Shown here in pieces: positions 36,012 to 44,244 of a DNA stretch of 64,000 nt (its first letter is position 1; the number at the start of each line of letters is the position of its first letter). This DNA comes from Poriferisodalis sp965231925 (lineage in GTDB: Bacteria; Actinomycetota; Acidimicrobiia; Acidimicrobiales; Poriferisodalaceae): positions 2,418,001-2,482,000 of the forward strand of contig OZ246894.1 of NCBI GenBank assembly GCA_965231925.1. The letters run 5' to 3'. The notes under the pieces were generated by a model. The model worked only from the letters and a program-made list of their open reading frames with translations. It was not told the DNA's origin and made no database searches. Made by a program: the position numbers and the translations under genes.

Positions 36012-36719
36012 GTGCCCCCCGACCCGCCGTTGCCTCCTGATGGCCGGCCCATGCCGCCAGTGTCAACCACAGCCCGTCAACCCGGCGGTGCACGTACATC
36101 ACTCCGCCCGCGAGTCATCGCCGGCACCCTCTTGTGCAGCATCGCAGCGCTCGGGCTGTGGTGGGCATTCGAGCAGGCAGCGGCCGAGCCCGAGACCCGC
36201 TACGCGGTCGCGCGGTCACGGCTCGCACCGGGCAGAGTGATCGAGGCGGCCGACGTCGCCATGGTCTCGATTCGCCTGCCCACCGAGGTGGAAGCCACCG
36301 TCTTCGGCGCTGGCACCGATGTTGTCGGCGGTCTCGTGGTCGAGGCCGTACATGCCGGAGAACTGCTGACTCGTGGCGACATCGGCTCGCCGCAGTCGAT
36401 CTCCGGTCGCCATGCGGGCTATGCCATCTCCGTCGAGCTCGATCGTCCTCGCGCCCTCAACGGCCTGGTGGCCGTCGGCGAGCGAGTCGACCTCGTCGTG
36501 TCGGGGCACCCGTCCCCGCACAGCGCAACGGTCGTGGCCACCGACGCCGTCGTGCTCGATGTCGACGACCCCTCAAGCGTCGACCATGTCACAGACACGG
36601 TGATCGTCACCCTGCAGGTGCCCGACCGAGCCGGCGCCGTCTCCGTGGCCGCAGCGGCGAATGCCGGTGCCATCACCTTGATCCGGGCGTGGGGAGCATC
36701 GCCACAGGTCACGTCATGA
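36012..36719 (+). CDS. CpaB/RcpC-like SAF-domain pilus assembly protein
   Basis: Up to 235 residues from GTG at 36012; an ATG thirteen codons later (36051) is equally possible. One N-terminal membrane helix (RVIAGTLLCSIAALGLWWAF) precedes an SAF domain beginning YAVARSRLAPGRVIEAADVA and a RcpC-like region (GYAISVELDRPRALNGLVAVGERVDLVV). Extracytoplasmic, probably contacting the wall. First gene of the Tad run; its TGA overlaps the cpaF ATG. Confidence 0.85.
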   Translation: MPPDPPLPPDGRPMPPVSTTARQPGGARTSLRPRVIAGTLLCSIAALGLWWAFEQAAAEPETRYAVARSRLAPGRVIEAADVAMVSIRLPTEVEATVFGAGTDVVGGLVVEAVHAGELLTRGDIGSPQSISGRHAGYAISVELDRPRALNGLVAVGERVDLVVSGHPSPHSATVVATDAVVLDVDDPSSVDHVTDTVIVTLQVPDRAGAVSVAAAANAGAITLIRAWGASPQVTS

Positions 36720-38008
36720 CCGACCCGGCACCGCTCGCGGAGATCGAACGCTCGGTTTCTGAGCGCGCCCGTCACAGCGGATTGGACCCGCGCGCGCCCG
36801 GCGCAGACCGTGCGATCACCGCACTCGCCCACGAGGAGATCCGGCGTTGGAACCTCGGCTTCAAGAGCGGCACTCACCACCACGCGGTGAGCGACGCTGA
36901 CGCCGTTGCCGACCGGATCCGGCGCGACCTGCTCGGCTACGGACCTCTCGAAGCGCTGCTGGCCGACGCCGACGTGTGGGAGATCATGGTCAACGCCCCT
37001 GACGAGATCTTCGTCAAGCGGCACCATGGCCAGTGCGCAGACCATGACGAGTCGTTCCACGACGACGAGCACGTCCGGCGCACGCTGACAAGAATCATCG
37101 ACGACGCGACGGCCTCTCATCGCAAGCTGGATCCCAGCGAAGGGCTCCAAGACGCCCAGCTCGACAACGGCGCCCGCCTGCACATCGTCCATCCCGACAT
37201 CGGCCGCGGCGGACACCTGATCTTCAACATCCGCAAGTTCACGGGCATCGCATTCTCGAGCCTGAGCGACCTTGCAGCAGTCGGGACGCTGACCCGCGAA
37301 ATCAGCGATTTTCTGCGCGCCGCAGTGCGCGCCCGGCTGTCGATCCTGTTCGCCGGCGCCCCAGGCAGCGGCAAGACCACGCTGCTGGGATGCTGCGCCG
37401 CGGAGCTCGAACCGCACCTGCGAGTCGTGACCGCCGAGGAAGTGTTCGAACTCGACATCCCGCTGCCCAACGTGGCCGCCATGCAGACCCGGCCGGGTCG
37501 CACCGAGCGAGCGCCTGTCGACTTGAGGCGCCTGGTGGCCGGCTTCTTGCGGATGGCGCCCGACGTGGCCATCGTCGGCGAAGTGCGAGACCGCGAGGCG
37601 GTCCCCTTGCTGCTGACGCTGTCGAGCGGCGTCACCGGCTACGCGACGATTCACGCGGGTTCCGCCCGCCAAGCGCTCGGGCGGTTGCGGCTCATCTGCC
37701 AGCTCGCACCTGAAATTCGCGAGATGCCTATCGCGGCGATCACCCAGCTTGTGGCCGAATCGATCGACATCGTCGTGCACCTGCGACGAGGTCCCGACGG
37801 GGTGCGCGTCACCGAGGTGGTGGCCGTCGAGGAGCCCGCCGGCAGTGACCACCACGCTGCGTTCGAAACGACGACGCTATTCGCACCCGCCGCTGGGGAC
37901 GGGTCGCCGGTGCGGACTCCGAACGTCTCGGGGCGCGTTGCCTCACAGATGCCTTCCGTCGGCGTCACGACACCGGACCTCGCCGCCCGACCGGTCACGC
38001 CGACATGA
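36716..38008 (+). CDS. Tad pilus assembly ATPase (TadA/CpaF)
   Basis: 430 residues. Hexameric secretion ATPase powering pilus assembly. Motifs: LLGYGPLEALLADADVWEIMVN, Walker A GAPGSGKTTLLG, ELDIPLPNVAAMQTR, Walker B region APDVAIVGEVRDREAVPLL, and TIHAGSARQALGRL. A Pro/Ser/Thr-rich tail of about 50 residues follows the core. Start and stop both overlap neighbours by ATGA. Confidence 0.93.
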   Translation: MTDPAPLAEIERSVSERARHSGLDPRAPGADRAITALAHEEIRRWNLGFKSGTHHHAVSDADAVADRIRRDLLGYGPLEALLADADVWEIMVNAPDEIFVKRHHGQCADHDESFHDDEHVRRTLTRIIDDATASHRKLDPSEGLQDAQLDNGARLHIVHPDIGRGGHLIFNIRKFTGIAFSSLSDLAAVGTLTREISDFLRAAVRARLSILFAGAPGSGKTTLLGCCAAELEPHLRVVTAEEVFELDIPLPNVAAMQTRPGRTERAPVDLRRLVAGFLRMAPDVAIVGEVRDREAVPLLLTLSSGVTGYATIHAGSARQALGRLRLICQLAPEIREMPIAAITQLVAESIDIVVHLRRGPDGVRVTEVVAVEEPAGSDHHAAFETTTLFAPAAGDGSPVRTPNVSGRVASQMPSVGVTTPDLAARPVTPT

Positions 38009-38862
38009 CCGGTGTGCTGTTCATCGGCGCGGGCGCGCTGGGCGTCTGGCTGCTCGCGACGCCCGACGGCGATGCCTCGGCAGCACTGAGGCGGCTGGTG
38101 CCGTCGAAGCCCCCCGCACCGCTGACAGCGCCCCGGCCAACCTCACGCATAGTCGCCAGCACGTTGGCTGGCGCTGTCGCGGCGGTTGCGGGGTGGGCAG
38201 GTGCCTGGACGCTCTTCGGGGGCGTCGCCGCGCCGGTCTTGGTTGCACTGCTCAGCGCGGCGATCCCGCCCTGTGCTGCATCACAGCGGCGCCGCCAGCG
38301 CACCGCGAACTCCTGGCAGGCGTGGCCCCGACTGCTCGCCGAGATCCGTGTCGGGGTTGCTCACCGGGGCCAGTCGATCCCCGCTGCGCTGTTTGCTACC
38401 GGCGTCCACGCACCGCCGCAGATGCGCCCAGCGTTTTCCGAAGCGGCCCGCACTTGGTCGTTGAGCACCGATTTCGAAGCGTCGCTGCGTGTGCTCAAGA
38501 CATCGCTCGCGGACCCGACCGCCGACGCGGTGTGCGAGACGCTGCTGGCCGCGCACCAGATCGGCGGGGTGCGCGTCGACGTTCGCCTGCGCGCCCTGGC
38601 CGAAGCGGCTCAGGCCGAGGCCGCAGCGCGTTCGGACGCTCGGGCCAAGCAGGCCGGAGCCCGATTCGCGCGCGCCTTCGTCGCGCTGGTGCCGGCATTC
38701 ATGGGCGTCATCGGCCTGAGCATCGGAAGCGGCCGGCAGGCCTACGCGTCACCCGACGGTCAGCTGCTCGTCGTGCTCAGCGTGCTCGCTGTGGCCGGCT
38801 GCTGGTTGTGGGCGGGTCGGATCATGGCGGTCCCGCTGCGGAAGCGGGTGTTCGTGCAGTGA
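38005..38862 (+). CDS. TadB-like type II/IV secretion F-domain membrane protein
   Basis: 285 residues with N-terminal membrane helices, a cytoplasmic T2SSF domain (WPRLLAEIRVGVAHRGQSIPAALF) and two C-terminal helices (FVALVPAFMGVIGLSIG; LLVVLSVLAVAGCWLWAG). Forms the inner-membrane platform with the next gene. ATGA overlap with cpaF and GTGA overlap with the downstream gene. Confidence 0.88.
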   Translation: MTGVLFIGAGALGVWLLATPDGDASAALRRLVPSKPPAPLTAPRPTSRIVASTLAGAVAAVAGWAGAWTLFGGVAAPVLVALLSAAIPPCAASQRRRQRTANSWQAWPRLLAEIRVGVAHRGQSIPAALFATGVHAPPQMRPAFSEAARTWSLSTDFEASLRVLKTSLADPTADAVCETLLAAHQIGGVRVDVRLRALAEAAQAEAAARSDARAKQAGARFARAFVALVPAFMGVIGLSIGSGRQAYASPDGQLLVVLSVLAVAGCWLWAGRIMAVPLRKRVFVQ

Positions 38863-39584
38863 CCGCCTCCGGAGCATTCGCGCAGCGCATCGCCGGGCTC
38901 GCCAACGCCGATGCCGAGCTTGCAGCGAGGCTGAGGCGAGCCGGCAGCTCGCGATCGCCGTCCGAATTCCGTGCACGGCAGGTGGGAGGCGCAGCAGCAG
39001 GGCTCGTCGCCGCGGGCGGGGTGCTGAGTGCCGCGGGCATAGGCCTGCCGCTCGCGTTCGCCGGCGCGCTTGCCGCGGCCGCCGCCTTGTACGGCGCAAC
39101 CGAGCACAGCCTCGCGAGACAGATTGCCGTGCGGCGCACGCAGATCACCGAGGAGCTCCCGATCGTTGCCGAGCAGATCGGCATGCTGCTCGCGAGCGGC
39201 ATGTCGCTGAGGAGCGCGCTGGATGCCGCTTCGCGTCGCGGCCAGGGGATCTGCGCCGAGGGATTGGCGCGTGTCGGTGCCCGGGTCGCCGGCGGCACCG
39301 CCGTCGAGGTGGCGCTGGCCGAGTGGGCCGATGATGCCGGATCGGCGGAAATCCGCAGATTCGTCGGCGTGCTGACCTTGCACGAGGACACGTCAGACAT
39401 CGCCGCATTGGTCTCCGACGAGGCCCGCTCCTCCCGCATGGAAGCCCACAGGCGCCTCATCGCCCACATCGAGCGCCGCAACGAGCAGGTGTGGATACCT
39501 GTCACCGTCGCTGCGCTCGTGCCCGGGAGCGTCCTGCTGGCAATCCCGTTCAGCGACGCGCTCAGCGGATACGTGGCGCTGTGA
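38859..39584 (+). CDS. TadC-like type II/IV secretion F-domain membrane protein
   Basis: 241 residues from a GTG overlapping the previous stop (GTGA). Two helices (GGAAAGLVAAGGVLSAAGIG; PLAFAGALAAAAALYGA) precede a T2SSF domain containing ITEELPIVAEQIGMLLASGM and SLRSALDAASRRG, with further hydrophobic C-terminal helix. Second half of the inner-membrane platform. Followed by a 76-base gap before the pilin-like gene. Confidence 0.88.
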   Translation: MTASGAFAQRIAGLANADAELAARLRRAGSSRSPSEFRARQVGGAAAGLVAAGGVLSAAGIGLPLAFAGALAAAAALYGATEHSLARQIAVRRTQITEELPIVAEQIGMLLASGMSLRSALDAASRRGQGICAEGLARVGARVAGGTAVEVALAEWADDAGSAEIRRFVGVLTLHEDTSDIAALVSDEARSSRMEAHRRLIAHIERRNEQVWIPVTVAALVPGSVLLAIPFSDALSGYVAL

Positions 39585-39660
39585 GCCGCCCATCCGCCGG
39601 CACCGGGGCTCACCGACACCTCCCTCTCCCACGACCTGCATTTACCGAAAGGACAACCCC

Positions 39661-39981
39661 ATGTACATCGCCTCCCTCTCCACAGTTCTTGCCATATTCG
39701 GCACCGCCGCGGCCGTCGCGTTCGAGGTCTCCGTCGCCGCGCTCAGCGCGGTCACAGCCAGCGACGGCATGGCGACGCTGACCCGATGGCAGTCCCCCGC
39801 CATCGGGCGAGCGCTGCGGCTCGGCGCGGGGCGCAACGAGCGCGGCGAAGGAGTCATCTCCGCGGCCATTGCCGTGCTGATCATTGCGTCGCTCGGTGCC
39901 CTCATGTGGGTCGGCTTCAAGGCGCTCTGGGAGAACGCCGAGGAGACCACCAATTCCGAGATCGCGAAGATCGGCAAGTGA
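39661..39981 (+). CDS. Flp-like pilin candidate with long leader
   Basis: 106 residues, ATG preceded by GAAAGGA. The C-terminal half looks like a Flp pilin: a basic NERGEGV motif immediately before a hydrophobic helix (ISAAIAVLIIASLGALMWVGFKAL) and a short polar tail. The leader of about 60 residues is unusual, having its own hydrophobic segment (LAIFGTAAAVAFEVSVAALSA), whereas typical leaders are 10-25. The Glu-Tyr pair common in Flp mature N-termini is missing. Pilin identity rests on position and this pattern. Confidence 0.6.
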   Translation: MYIASLSTVLAIFGTAAAVAFEVSVAALSAVTASDGMATLTRWQSPAIGRALRLGAGRNERGEGVISAAIAVLIIASLGALMWVGFKALWENAEETTNSEIAKIGK

Positions 39982-40379
39982 GGTTGCGCCGCGATGAGAG
40001 CGGCGCCGGTCTCATCGCCCTGCCGTGGGGAATCCTGGCGTTCCTGACGTTCCTGACGCTCGCAGTCCAGGTCGCCATGCACTTCTACAGCGCCTCGGTC
40101 GTGACTGCGGTGGGTCATGACGCCACCCGGCGCGCAGCGTTCGGGGCCGGCGACTCTGCAGCGATCGTCGATGCCGAACGCTGGCTGCGGTCGGCCATCG
40201 GGCCCGCAATCAGCATCGAACGGCTCGACTGGAGCTCGAATCGCGAGATCGTGGCCTTGGAGCTCTCGGCGCGGCCGCCGACGCTGCTCATTGATGCCTC
40301 ATCGCTCATCGGGCGGCGCAGCATCGAGCGCCGCTTCGAGGTGCGGCGCGAGCTGGCGCGCTTCGCCAGTCGCCCGTGA
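39978..40379 (+). CDS. TadE-like pseudopilin (first)
   Basis: 133 residues from GTG overlapping the pilin stop (GTGA). After RRDESGAG the hydrophobic helix LIALPWGILAFLTFLTLAVQV is followed by a soluble domain with HDATRRAAFGAG. Arrangement matches minor pseudopilins TadE/TadF. Confidence 0.7.
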   Translation: MRLRRDESGAGLIALPWGILAFLTFLTLAVQVAMHFYSASVVTAVGHDATRRAAFGAGDSAAIVDAERWLRSAIGPAISIERLDWSSNREIVALELSARPPTLLIDASSLIGRRSIERRFEVRRELARFASRP

Positions 40380-40391
40380 AGCGAGGACGAC

Positions 40392-40841
40392 GTGAGATGC
40401 CCTCAGCGTGACTCCGCCGGCGTGGTCGGGGCCGAGGTTCTGCCCTTCATCGTGCTCGTCTTTGTCGGAGGGACGCTGTTGTTCACTCAGGCATGGGCAG
40501 CGCTGGACGCGAAAATCGCCGCGGTCGCCGGTGCCCGGGAGGCCGCACGGTCCTTTGTCGAACACGGCGGGCAGCGCTCCGCGGATGCCGCCGATGCTGC
40601 GATCGCCGCAGGCACGCAGGCCATGTCCGGATACCGGCTCGGGGGCGAGGCGCTTGTGCAACCGGTCGGTTCGACCCGGCTGCGGCGCTGTGAACGGGTG
40701 ACCTTCGAGGCGACTCAGGAGGTTCCACGCCTGGCGTTGCTGCGAGGCGGCTGGTCGCCGCTGTCGGTCCGTGCACGCGCCAGCGAGATCGTCGATCCAT
40801 TCCGGCACGGACTCAGCGGGCGTGCTCCCTGTGCGCACTAG
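40392..40841 (+). CDS. TadE-like pseudopilin (second)
   Basis: 149 residues from a GTG. RDSAGVVGAEVLPFIVLVFV carries the conserved Glu after the polar start, followed by AREAARSFVEHGG and a small C-terminal domain with two cysteines. A second TadE-like minor pilin; overlaps the start of the next gene by about 10-20 bases. Confidence 0.75.
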   Translation: MRCPQRDSAGVVGAEVLPFIVLVFVGGTLLFTQAWAALDAKIAAVAGAREAARSFVEHGGQRSADAADAAIAAGTQAMSGYRLGGEALVQPVGSTRLRRCERVTFEATQEVPRLALLRGGWSPLSVRARASEIVDPFRHGLSGRAPCAH

Positions 40842-41337
40842 GCCGGAGCCACCCGCAATCGCTGCGCCCCCCGGGTCGCCGGCGACCCGAGCCGGTGACG
40901 TCGAGCGAGGCTCAGCGCTGCTGCTGGTGCCAGTCGGTGTGCTGATCGTGGTGCTGCTGGCTGGCATCACCGTCGACAGCGCGGCCGTGTTCCTGGCACA
41001 GCGCGAAGCATCTGCAGCAGCGTCCTCGCTCGCCAACGACCTGGTCTCGCTCGCGCTCGACGAAGCCGCTCTACGTCACCATGGGATCTACCGTGTGGAT
41101 GCCTCCCGACTCCGCCGGCTCACTGCGGGGAGCCAGCGAATGACCGAGGAGCGGCTGTCTGCGATATTCGAGCCCGGATCGGTCTCGGTGGCGATCACCG
41201 CAGCGGGTCCGTCGGCTGTGCGGGTCTCGGTCTCAGGTTCGGCCCGACGGGTCATCGGCTTGATCGGGAACGTCAACGGACGCTCAAGCCGTCCAGTTTC
41301 CGCTGAGGCCGTCGGGCGCGCCCGGCTCTCTGGTTGA
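40822..41337 (+). CDS. TadG-like or pilus-associated membrane protein
   Basis: About 170 residues; GTG at 40822 or 40831 both overlap the preceding gene, none with a clear ribosome-binding site. After GDVERGSA a single helix (LLLVPVGVLIVVLLAGITV) is followed by an outer domain containing FLAQREASAAASSLANDLVS. The polar start, helix and extracellular ANDLVS pattern recalls TadG N-termini, but the protein lacks the von Willebrand A domain of full TadG. Confidence 0.6.
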   Translation: MLPVRTRPEPPAIAAPPGSPATRAGDVERGSALLLVPVGVLIVVLLAGITVDSAAVFLAQREASAAASSLANDLVSLALDEAALRHHGIYRVDASRLRRLTAGSQRMTEERLSAIFEPGSVSVAITAAGPSAVRVSVSGSARRVIGLIGNVNGRSSRPVSAEAVGRARLSG

Positions 41338-41410
41338 AGGCGCGAGGGCACAGCAGCGCTATATTTCATATTGTGTTGCTATTTTTCATTATTTTTTATA
41401 TCTTTTGATA
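41338..41410 (+). promoter_or_regulatory. AT-rich promoter region of the pseudokinase gene
   Basis: 73 bases with a striking drop in GC, including GCGCTATAT at 41356-41364 and T-rich runs (atttttcattattttttata). The GCGCTATAT element also occurs before lexA and cpaB. Likely an independent promoter; not tested. Confidence 0.45.
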
Positions 41411-42868
41411 ATGCCTAGAAGTCCGACTGTCCGCGAAGACCTCTCCGGCAGTGCAGTGCTGATCAAGCACGCCGACGGCGCCGAGCGGCCGCGCTTGCGT
41501 CATGAGGCTCAGGTGACCGCCGCAGCGCGCATGGCGGGGGTCGTCGACTTCATCAGTCTCGACGAGTTCGACGATCGCTGCGAATTGCGACTGCGCTACC
41601 TCGAAGCCCCGACGCTCGCCGAATTGCCGCCGCTCGGCCCCCGGGACACGCTCGAATTGTTCATCGAGCTCGGCACGACGCTGGAAGAGCTGCATGCTCG
41701 CGGCATCTGCCATGGCGCACTGCGCAGCGACCATGTGCTGGTGGCCCCGCCGCACCGGCCAGTACTCTGCGGCTTCGGAGAGGCAACGGGCCCAGCCGAC
41801 GAGCTGCAGCACCTGCCTGGCTCGGATCTCGCGGCCCTCGCGGCCCTCGCCGCATCGGAGCTCACACGGGCAGATCGCACGGCATCCGAGGCCGGCGAGC
41901 GTCACTGGATCGCAGATGCGCTGCGCGCCTGCGAGAGCCTCACCTCCGCAGCGACGATCGCTCCGCGAGACGGCAAGCCGCTGACGACGTGGCTCGCCCA
42001 CCTGCGACACCTGCGCGACACCGCGGGAAGCACCCACCCCGAGGCGATCGGCGGGGTCGGGACCGCTCGAGGGTTCGGCGTGATGGCTGCGCATGACACC
42101 GACGGCCTTCGCGAGCGGCTGCGTGCACAAGCACCCGGTCCCGAGCCGTCAGACGGCATCGGTCCCGGATCGCTGCAAAGGTCACGCGCGCGCTCATCGA
42201 CGCCAGACCGGCACCGGATTGCCTCGGGCGCAGTGCTGGCGGTGACCGTGGCCGTCGCTGCGATCATCGGTTGGCGCGCCCTCGCAGGCAACGGCCCGGT
42301 GGCCGAATCGGCCAACCGGCTGCCGTACGTCGACGCAGCGACCAGCGCCGCTACTGGCACATCGTCGCCCAGCGTCCCTCCCGTCGGGCCTGATGACTCG
42401 GCAGTCGATGGCGCTGATCCCGGTGACCCCTCAGCACCTCTCGATGCCTCCGACGCACTGCGTGAGCCAGTTGCCGAGGGCGCAACGCTGCTCTACAGCA
42501 CCCCAGCAGCGCCTCTTGCTGACGTTGAGGCAGCGATTGGATCTTCCGGTGACTTGGTGGCCACGGGCGATTGGGACTGCGACGGTCATTCGACACTGGC
42601 GGTCGTGAGCTCAACCACGGGAGAGGTCGGCTTCTACGGCACAGAGTCCGGCACCGATGGCCCGGTCGTGCCTGTGCGAGTCGCCCACGTGCCCCTCGCA
42701 GCCAGTGCGCTGTCTACGGCCAGAGCCGAACCAGACGCCGTCGGGGGCGAGGCGCTGCAGCTCCCCTGCGACGCGCTGGTCGTCCACTACGGCGACCTGA
42801 ACGTGACACTGGCGCCGCATCGGCCGGCGCCTGCGGGTGAGCAGCCGCCCGAGACCACCCAGCGCTAG
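41411..42868 (+). CDS. Membrane pseudokinase with VCBS-like outer domain
   Basis: 485 residues from ATG at 41411. Residues 10-210 resemble a Hanks-type kinase lobe: a candidate Lys19 (VLIK), Glu32 and LELFIELGTTLEELHARGIC, then HGALRSDHVL at 101-110 in place of HRDxKxxN, and GFGEA in place of DFG. The catalytic Asp, the metal-binding Asn and the DFG Asp are all replaced, so phosphotransfer is unlikely. A helix near 271-287 is followed by a Pro/Ser/Asp-rich linker and a C-terminal domain with VATGDWDCDGHSTLAVVSS, like VCBS/FG-GAP repeats. Preceded by an AT-rich promoter with GCGCTATAT. Likely a signalling or scaffold protein, possibly for the Tad system. Confidence 0.65.
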   Translation: MPRSPTVREDLSGSAVLIKHADGAERPRLRHEAQVTAAARMAGVVDFISLDEFDDRCELRLRYLEAPTLAELPPLGPRDTLELFIELGTTLEELHARGICHGALRSDHVLVAPPHRPVLCGFGEATGPADELQHLPGSDLAALAALAASELTRADRTASEAGERHWIADALRACESLTSAATIAPRDGKPLTTWLAHLRHLRDTAGSTHPEAIGGVGTARGFGVMAAHDTDGLRERLRAQAPGPEPSDGIGPGSLQRSRARSSTPDRHRIASGAVLAVTVAVAAIIGWRALAGNGPVAESANRLPYVDAATSAATGTSSPSVPPVGPDDSAVDGADPGDPSAPLDASDALREPVAEGATLLYSTPAAPLADVEAAIGSSGDLVATGDWDCDGHSTLAVVSSTTGEVGFYGTESGTDGPVVPVRVAHVPLAASALSTARAEPDAVGGEALQLPCDALVVHYGDLNVTLAPHRPAPAGEQPPETTQR

Positions 42869-43956
42869 CGCGCTGACGGCAGCCCCAGCCGGACGGCCAC
42901 CTCGTTGGCGAGCAGACGCCCACGAACAGTCAGCTTGAGCCGTCCTTCCCCAGCGGGCTCAAGCAGGTGCCCCACGTCGTGGGGCAGCGCGCCGGCCGGG
43001 ACACCGTCGGAGGTGCGCAGCGCGAGCTGCAACGCTTCGAGGCGACGCTCGTCGGGGCACAGCACCTCGCTGCCGGCAACGGGAGACGTCCCGCTCGAGA
43101 TTGCCGCTATGAACCGCTCGGGGGTGCGAACGCTCCAGTAACGGCGACCGTCACGGTGACTGTGCGCGGCACACCCGACGCCTGCGTAGGAACCCTGCCG
43201 CCAATACAGCTGGTTGTGTCGGCATCGCGCGCCCGGGCGAGCCCAGTTGGAAATCTCGTAGGCCTCGTAGCCCGCGCGTCCCAGCAGCTCATCGGTGAGC
43301 AGGTACTTGTCGGCCATGTCGTCGTCGTCGGGATGGCGGGACCGATCATCTCCGAGCGCGGTGCCAGCCTCCGGGGTCAACCCGTACACGCTCAGATGAT
43401 CGGGTTCGAAGTCGATGGCGCGGACCAGCGTGTGCTCCCAATCGGGCACTGATTCGGCGAGCGAGCCATAGATCAGGTCCAAGTTGAGCTGACCGATGCC
43501 TGCCCGCCGGACCGCATCAACCGATGCAGCCACCATCTCAGGGTCGTGGCGACGACCCAGCGCGTCCAGCACGCCAGAGTTCATCGATTGCACGCCGAGG
43601 CTGATGCGATTCACATCCAGCGCCTCATAGGACTGCATCTGTTCGGCGGTGACGAGGTCGGGATTGCACTCCACTGTGATCTCGGCTCCGCCCGCTAGCG
43701 GCAGCTCCGCCAGCACTTCCCCCAGCAGCTCGGGCGCCACCAGATTCGGCGTGCCGCCGCCGAAGAACACCGACGTCACCGCCGGAAGCTCCGCCGCCAG
43801 CTCGCGGGCCTGGCGGCGGCAGCTCGCCATGTAGTCGTCGATGAGGTGCTCGCGATCCGTCCAGGTCGCAAACGCGCAGTAATCGCACCGATGCGTGCAG
43901 AACGGGATATGGCAATAGACGCCGAAGCACGGCGAGGCGCTGCCGGTGTCGGTCAC
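42865..43956 (-). CDS. hemW: HemW-like radical SAM protein
   Basis: 363 residues from GTG overlapping the regulator's stop. Radical SAM cluster motif CHIPFCTHRCDYCAF (CxxxCxxC), GGGTPNL, ECNPDLV, SLGVQSMN and RHNQLYWRQGSYAG fit HemW, a haem chaperone homologous to oxygen-independent coproporphyrinogen oxidase HemN. The HNxYW motif supports HemW over HemN. Its stop shares a CTAG with the opposite-strand pseudokinase stop. Precedes by far the ferrochelatase fusion, so haem enzymes are split in this region. Confidence 0.88.
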   Translation of the reverse strand: MTDTGSASPCFGVYCHIPFCTHRCDYCAFATWTDREHLIDDYMASCRRQARELAAELPAVTSVFFGGGTPNLVAPELLGEVLAELPLAGGAEITVECNPDLVTAEQMQSYEALDVNRISLGVQSMNSGVLDALGRRHDPEMVAASVDAVRRAGIGQLNLDLIYGSLAESVPDWEHTLVRAIDFEPDHLSVYGLTPEAGTALGDDRSRHPDDDDMADKYLLTDELLGRAGYEAYEISNWARPGARCRHNQLYWRQGSYAGVGCAAHSHRDGRRYWSVRTPERFIAAISSGTSPVAGSEVLCPDERRLEALQLALRTSDGVPAGALPHDVGHLLEPAGEGRLKLTVRGRLLANEVAVRLGLPSAR

Positions 43957-44243
43957 AGCACTGAATCGGGCGGGTAGCGCTGCGATGCCGGTTGGCTGTG
44001 GCTGGCGTCCCGGCCGCCGTTCGGCAGCAATTCGGCGGGCGCCACGCCGTACAGCTCCGCCAAGCGCAGCAGACGGTTCACGGCCACGCCCCGCTCGCCG
44101 CGCTCATACGCCCCCAGCACTGACGTGCGGAACTCGCCGCCTGATACCGCCTCGACCTCGCCGAGCGTCATGCGCCGCTGTTTTCGCACCGCCCGCAGTC
44201 GCTCGCCCACAAGCGCATCGACTGTCCGCCGGTCGTCGGGCAT
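43953..44243 (-). CDS. BldD-like XRE transcriptional regulator
   Basis: 96 residues from ATG at 44243. The HTH (GERLRAVRKQRRMTLGEVEA, VSGGEFRTSVLGAYERGERG, VNRLLRLAELYGVAPAELLP) closely resembles the N-terminal domain of actinobacterial BldD. A c-di-GMP-binding C-terminus is not present, the chain ending soon after with a polar tail. The stop overlaps the hemW GTG, and dnaJ ends two bases upstream, so it shares an mRNA with hrcA-dnaJ or hemW. Confidence 0.85.
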   Translation of the reverse strand: MPDDRRTVDALVGERLRAVRKQRRMTLGEVEAVSGGEFRTSVLGAYERGERGVAVNRLLRLAELYGVAPAELLPNGGRDASHSQPASQRYPPDSVL

Positions 44244-44244
44244 C

